Shown here one piece after another: positions 5,611 to 6,230 of a stretch of DNA of 6,230 nt. A model generated the notes under the pieces. The model ran no database searches. It worked only from the letters and a program-made list of their open reading frames with translations, and was not told the DNA's origin. Where the stretch lies: positions 1 to 6,230 of the forward strand of contig ONMY01000246.1 in assembly GCA_900318975.1 (NCBI GenBank), written 5' to 3'. Positions within the stretch are counted from its first letter, which is position 1. Every line of letters begins with the position of its first letter. Source of the DNA: an uncultured Bacillota bacterium (GTDB lineage Bacteria; Bacillota_I; Bacilli_A; Izemoplasmatales; UBA1188). A program made the position numbers and the translations under genes.

Positions 5611-6230
5611 ATGACAGTAGAAGAAATCCTTCAGGGTGAATCAAAGGACCTGGAGTTCAAGGAAAAACTGCCGGAAGACAGTAAAAAATATATGAAGACG
5701 ATAGTCGCCTTTTCTAATGGAGATGGAGGCAGACTTATAATCGGTGTCAATGATGACAGGGAGATTGTGGGAGTTGATCAGACAGCTGTATTTACCATGA
5801 TTGATAAAATCACCAATGCAATTAGTGACAGCTGTGAACCTTTGATTATTCCGAATATTGCGCCACAAGCAGTTGGAGATAAAACGGTTATTGTTGTAGA
5901 AATCAGTGCAGGAAGGCAGAGACCTTATTATCTTAAATCGCTCGGAATGGATAAGGGTACATTTATACGTACAGCCGGGTCGACCAGACTTGCAGACAGA
6001 CCTTTTATTCAGGAAATGTATTATGAGGATGAAAACAGATCCTTTGATAATGTTGTTAATAAAGACATTGAAGTAACAGATGCAGATATCAAGAGTTTCT
6101 GCGAGGATATGAAAAAAGAGGCACAGCGTAATTGCTTGAACGAGAAAGATGCTGAAAAGGTAAAGACGCCTACCAAGAATAATCTGATAACCTGGGGAAT
6201 TCTTAAGGAAGAAAACGGAGTTGTTCGTCC
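5611..6230 (+). CDS. AlbA_2 (Schlafen-fold) ATP-binding/RecG-like regulator, N-terminal part
   Basis: The frame is open from ATG 5611 to the window edge (206 codons), so the C-terminus is missing. Residues about 10-126 form an AlbA_2 (Schlafen AlbA-like, DNA-binding) domain: ESKDLEFK at 10-17, KTIVAFSNGDGG at 29-40, LIIGVND at 42-48, the IVGVD turn, and a late GTFIRTAGSTR at 116-126. Proteins with this beginning are often named putative transcriptional regulator or RecG-like ATP-dependent helicase; they usually continue into a GHKL-type ATP-binding domain and a winged helix, which would lie beyond the window. They are not true RecG helicases. Residues 150-206 begin a linker or second domain that I cannot name. 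GC near 43% in a sampled line suggests host-like sequence. It may be an unrelated neighbour or a second accessory gene next to the cassette. Confidence 0.85.
   Translation, partial: MTVEEILQGESKDLEFKEKLPEDSKKYMKTIVAFSNGDGGRLIIGVNDDREIVGVDQTAVFTMIDKITNAISDSCEPLIIPNIAPQAVGDKTVIVVEISAGRQRPYYLKSLGMDKGTFIRTAGSTRLADRPFIQEMYYEDENRSFDNVVNKDIEVTDADIKSFCEDMKKEAQRNCLNEKDAEKVKTPTKNNLITWGILKEENGVVR

Noticed and set aside
5641..5868. Minus-strand open frame of 75 codons
   Set aside because: It is opposite the AlbA_2 domain, whose motifs establish the + strand as coding.
1..6230. CRISPR arrays, tRNA or rRNA genes, transposases, intrinsic terminators
   Set aside because: No spaced repeats, cloverleaf-like sequence, transposase motifs or GC-rich hairpin with T-run were seen on either strand.

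Overview
The window looks like a chromosomal accessory locus from a low-GC Firmicute, most plausibly a gut clostridium of the Lachnospiraceae type. This rests on the AT-rich coding sequence, strong AGGAG-type ribosome binding sites, tightly packed same-strand genes, and the small Cys-rich and AlbA_2-type genes at the right end. The taxon is an inference from style, not from a marker gene.

Layout. Positions 1-153 hold no complete gene: there is a strong imperfect inverted repeat (21-49) and a stretch that reads like gene tails in more than one frame. From 154 to 5361 four genes run on the + strand with gaps of 2-12 nt: (1) an Eco57I/TaqI-like N6-adenine DNA methyltransferase, (2) an 828-residue ATPase/kinase with two separate GHKL (Bergerat) ATP-binding modules, MORC/Hsp90-like at the N-terminus and histidine-kinase-like at the C-terminus, (3) a receiver-like protein with the phosphoacceptor Asp and partner residues but no known output domain, and (4) an HNH nuclease with two CxxC zinc knuckles. 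After a 27-nt gap containing a 14-bp perfect palindrome, base composition rises from roughly 22-35% to roughly 40% GC. Two further genes follow: a 71-residue Cys-rich protein (DUF7695-like) and the start of an AlbA_2/Schlafen-fold ATP-binding protein that runs off the right edge at 6230.

How the genes may work together. The four-gene cassette looks like a restriction-modification-type defence system whose nuclease is controlled by a cytoplasmic two-component-like switch. The methyltransferase would mark self DNA. The double-GHKL protein would sense DNA or a phage cue, hydrolyse ATP, and possibly pass phosphate from His611 to Asp68 of the receiver. The receiver would then license or restrain the HNH nuclease. 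Domain assignments come from motifs visible in the sequence. The phosphorelay and the defence role are inferences. Prokaryotic MORC-like GHKL ATPases in restriction-modification operons are known (Iyer, Abhiman and Aravind, 2008), and Detocs is a known two-component-like defence system. I do not recognise this exact four-gene combination as a named system and cannot exclude that it has been catalogued.
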